In this document: positions 63,170 through 64,000 of the stretch, one piece after another | Position numbering within the stretch: position 1 is the stretch's first letter | How the letters are laid out: each line of letters begins with the position of its first letter | Source of the DNA: Saprospiraceae bacterium | GTDB lineage: Bacteria; Bacteroidota; Bacteroidia; Chitinophagales; Saprospiraceae | DNA: 64,000 nucleotides | Assembly (NCBI GenBank): GCA_029251525.1 | Contig: JAQXDE010000016.1 | Span: forward strand, 248,001 to 312,000 | Direction: 5' to 3' | The notes under the pieces: generated by a model | Seen by the model: only the letters and a program-made list of their open reading frames with translations | Database searches by the model: none | What the model was told of the DNA's origin: nothing | Position numbers and translations under genes: made by a program

Positions 63170-63415
63170 ATGGAAAAGCCAGAAATAGGAGGAACATCTC
63201 CAATAAGATGTACATTAGAAGTCGGAAAAAAATATGCTTACTGTACTTGTGGTAAATCTGATGGACAACCCTGGTGTAATGGTGCACATAAAGGAACTCC
63301 TTTTACACCAATGGTATTCACTCAAGAAGCTGAAAAAACAGCAGGTATTTGTACTTGTAAAATGACTTCGAATCCACCATATTGCGATGGATCGCATAAA
63401 AGTTTGGCTGAGTAA
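63170..63415 (+). CDS. Twin CDGSH iron-sulfur domain protein (81 aa)
   Basis: An 81-residue protein made of two mitoNEET-type modules. Module 1 has C25-x-C27 and C36-NGA-H40, module 2 has C61-x-C63 and C72-DGS-H76, each with the three-Cys-one-His ligand set for a [2Fe-2S] cluster. Only the second keeps the exact CDGSH sequence. No membrane anchor or signal, so it is cytoplasmic. The family handles redox or cluster transfer. It is followed by a terminator. Confidence 0.92.
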   Translation: MEKPEIGGTSPIRCTLEVGKKYAYCTCGKSDGQPWCNGAHKGTPFTPMVFTQEAEKTAGICTCKMTSNPPYCDGSHKSLAE

Positions 63416-63439
63416 AATTTGCCAAATTAAAAAGTTAGG

Positions 63440-63477
63440 AAAGAAAGCTATTTCATTAATTTGTAATAGCTTTCTTT
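63440..63477 (+). terminator. Terminator of the CDGSH gene
   Basis: A 13-bp perfect inverted repeat (arms 63440-63452 and 63465-63477) with a 12-nt loop, ending in a T-rich stretch, 25 bp after the stop codon. Confidence 0.75.
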
Positions 63478-63901
63478 TATATTTTTTAATCGCCACAAAT
63501 GATTAAAATAATGTTTTGAATAGTAATTTTAATCGTCAAATCTTGGTTTTAAGTTAAAAAAAGCACGTGAATTCGTATTGAGCGGAGGAGAGGAAATAAT
63601 ATTTATTGAAAACAGTCAATTGAGTCTTGATTTTTTTGTAAAATCTGAAATATCACTAATTTTCTTCATTTACTTTAAGTTCTTTGTTAGAAAAAATGAA
63701 AATTTAGAAAGACGAGTGGATACGATATTTTCTTCGGTGATTCTTAAATGATATTTTTTAAATTTTCACCATCCTAAAGTCGTTAGTTTAATTTCTAAAT
63801 AAGTTATTTTTTTGTATTTAAAAAGATAGAGTTGAGGCTAAATAATAAAAATAATTTTCTGCCGTAATTTTTCATTAATCCTGCAAAGCATAAATAATTA
63901 A
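63478..63901. other. Intergenic region, 424 bp
   Basis: AT-rich spacer before the aquaporin-like gene. A start-less open stretch at about 63526-63750 (reading FKLKKAREFVLSGGEE early on) is not strong enough to annotate. No promoter consensus was recognised. Confidence 0.45.
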
Positions 63902-64000
63902 ATGGATAAATATATCATCGAATTTATAGGAACATATTTTTTAATGTTGGCTATTTGTATGTCAGTAATTGGAGGACTTGGTACTTTGGCTCCAATCGCA
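63902..64000 (+). CDS. Aquaporin/MIP-family channel (partial, 3' end outside window)
   Basis: Only the first 33 codons lie in the window. They read as the first membrane helix of an MIP channel: a short MDKYIIEFIGTYF start with the conserved Glu-Phe-x-Gly-Thr-x-Phe of helix 1, then a Gly-rich stretch near GGLGTLAPIA as in Bacteroidota aquaporins. The NPA motifs would lie outside. It is an amino-terminal match only, so confidence is moderate. Confidence 0.65.
   Translation, partial: MDKYIIEFIGTYFLMLAICMSVIGGLGTLAPIA

Noticed and set aside
63526-63750. Start-less open stretch before the aquaporin-like gene
   Set aside because: Reads partly protein-like (REFVLSGGEEIIFIENS) but has no start codon or recognised family, and lies after a terminator; chance cannot be excluded.

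Overview
The window is AT-rich chromosomal DNA from a member of the Bacteroidota, most likely a free-living, probably marine relative of the Saprospiria or Flavobacteriia. The evidence is: secreted proteins ending in type IX secretion (T9SS) sorting domains of both type B (gliding-motility-associated C-terminus) and type A; TonB-dependent receptors with a carboxypeptidase-like N-terminal extension, one paired with a DUF4249 lipoprotein; lipoproteins with acidic residues after the lipobox Cys; few Shine-Dalgarno sequences; and several upstream TAnnTTTGC elements, the Bacteroidota -7 promoter motif. No rRNA, tRNA, CRISPR array, insertion sequence, integrase or phage gene was seen.

Layout. Positions 1-3046 (minus) hold a sodium-pumping decarboxylase operon oadG-oadA-oadB, with oadB cut by the window edge. 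Positions 3791-6226 (minus) hold a hypothetical membrane-anchored protein, a cupin and a small secreted protein. Positions 6412-13347 (minus) are one giant 2311-residue T9SS adhesin-like protein with three families of tandem Ig/PKD-like repeats. Positions 13965-22313 (plus) hold a stand-alone molybdopterin oxidoreductase, a YheT-like hydrolase and a TamB-like envelope protein, facing an exported endonuclease/phosphatase-family lipoprotein. Positions 24003-30142 hold a putative outer-membrane protein, a TonB-dependent receptor plus DUF4249 lipoprotein pair and a Nudix hydrolase. Positions 30744-41691 hold a second large T9SS protein, an OMP_b-brl-type receptor, a RibF-glycosyltransferase fusion and a third T9SS protein. 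Positions 42013-49057 hold small lipoproteins, a membrane protein, a large zinc metalloprotease, a type A T9SS protein and a YqhD-type alcohol dehydrogenase. Positions 49589-58010 hold a membrane/TPR-like protein, a paraoxonase-family protein and a marR-MFP-RND-TolC efflux locus. Positions 58105-64000 hold a Baeyer-Villiger-type flavin monooxygenase, a two-gene YeeE/YedE sulfur transporter, a DnaJ-type zinc mini-protein, a class-C beta-lactamase-fold lipoprotein, a twin CDGSH iron-sulfur protein and the first codons of an aquaporin-like protein.

How it fits together. Most of the window is housekeeping or envelope biology: T9SS cargo, outer-membrane uptake, lipoproteins and efflux. The clearest multi-gene units are the Oad pump, the receptor/DUF4249 pair, the YeeE/YedE pair and the efflux operon. 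The efflux operon carries two copies of a 20-bp motif, one before marR and one before the membrane-fusion gene, that look like regulator sites. Nothing reads as a wholly new multi-gene system. The most unusual items are the RibF-GT2 fusion, the paraoxonase homologue with a complete active site, the duplicated motif around marR, the repeat architecture of the giant adhesin, the orphan molybdoenzyme with Asp at the expected metal-ligand position, and a decayed coding remnant near 23.8 kb.
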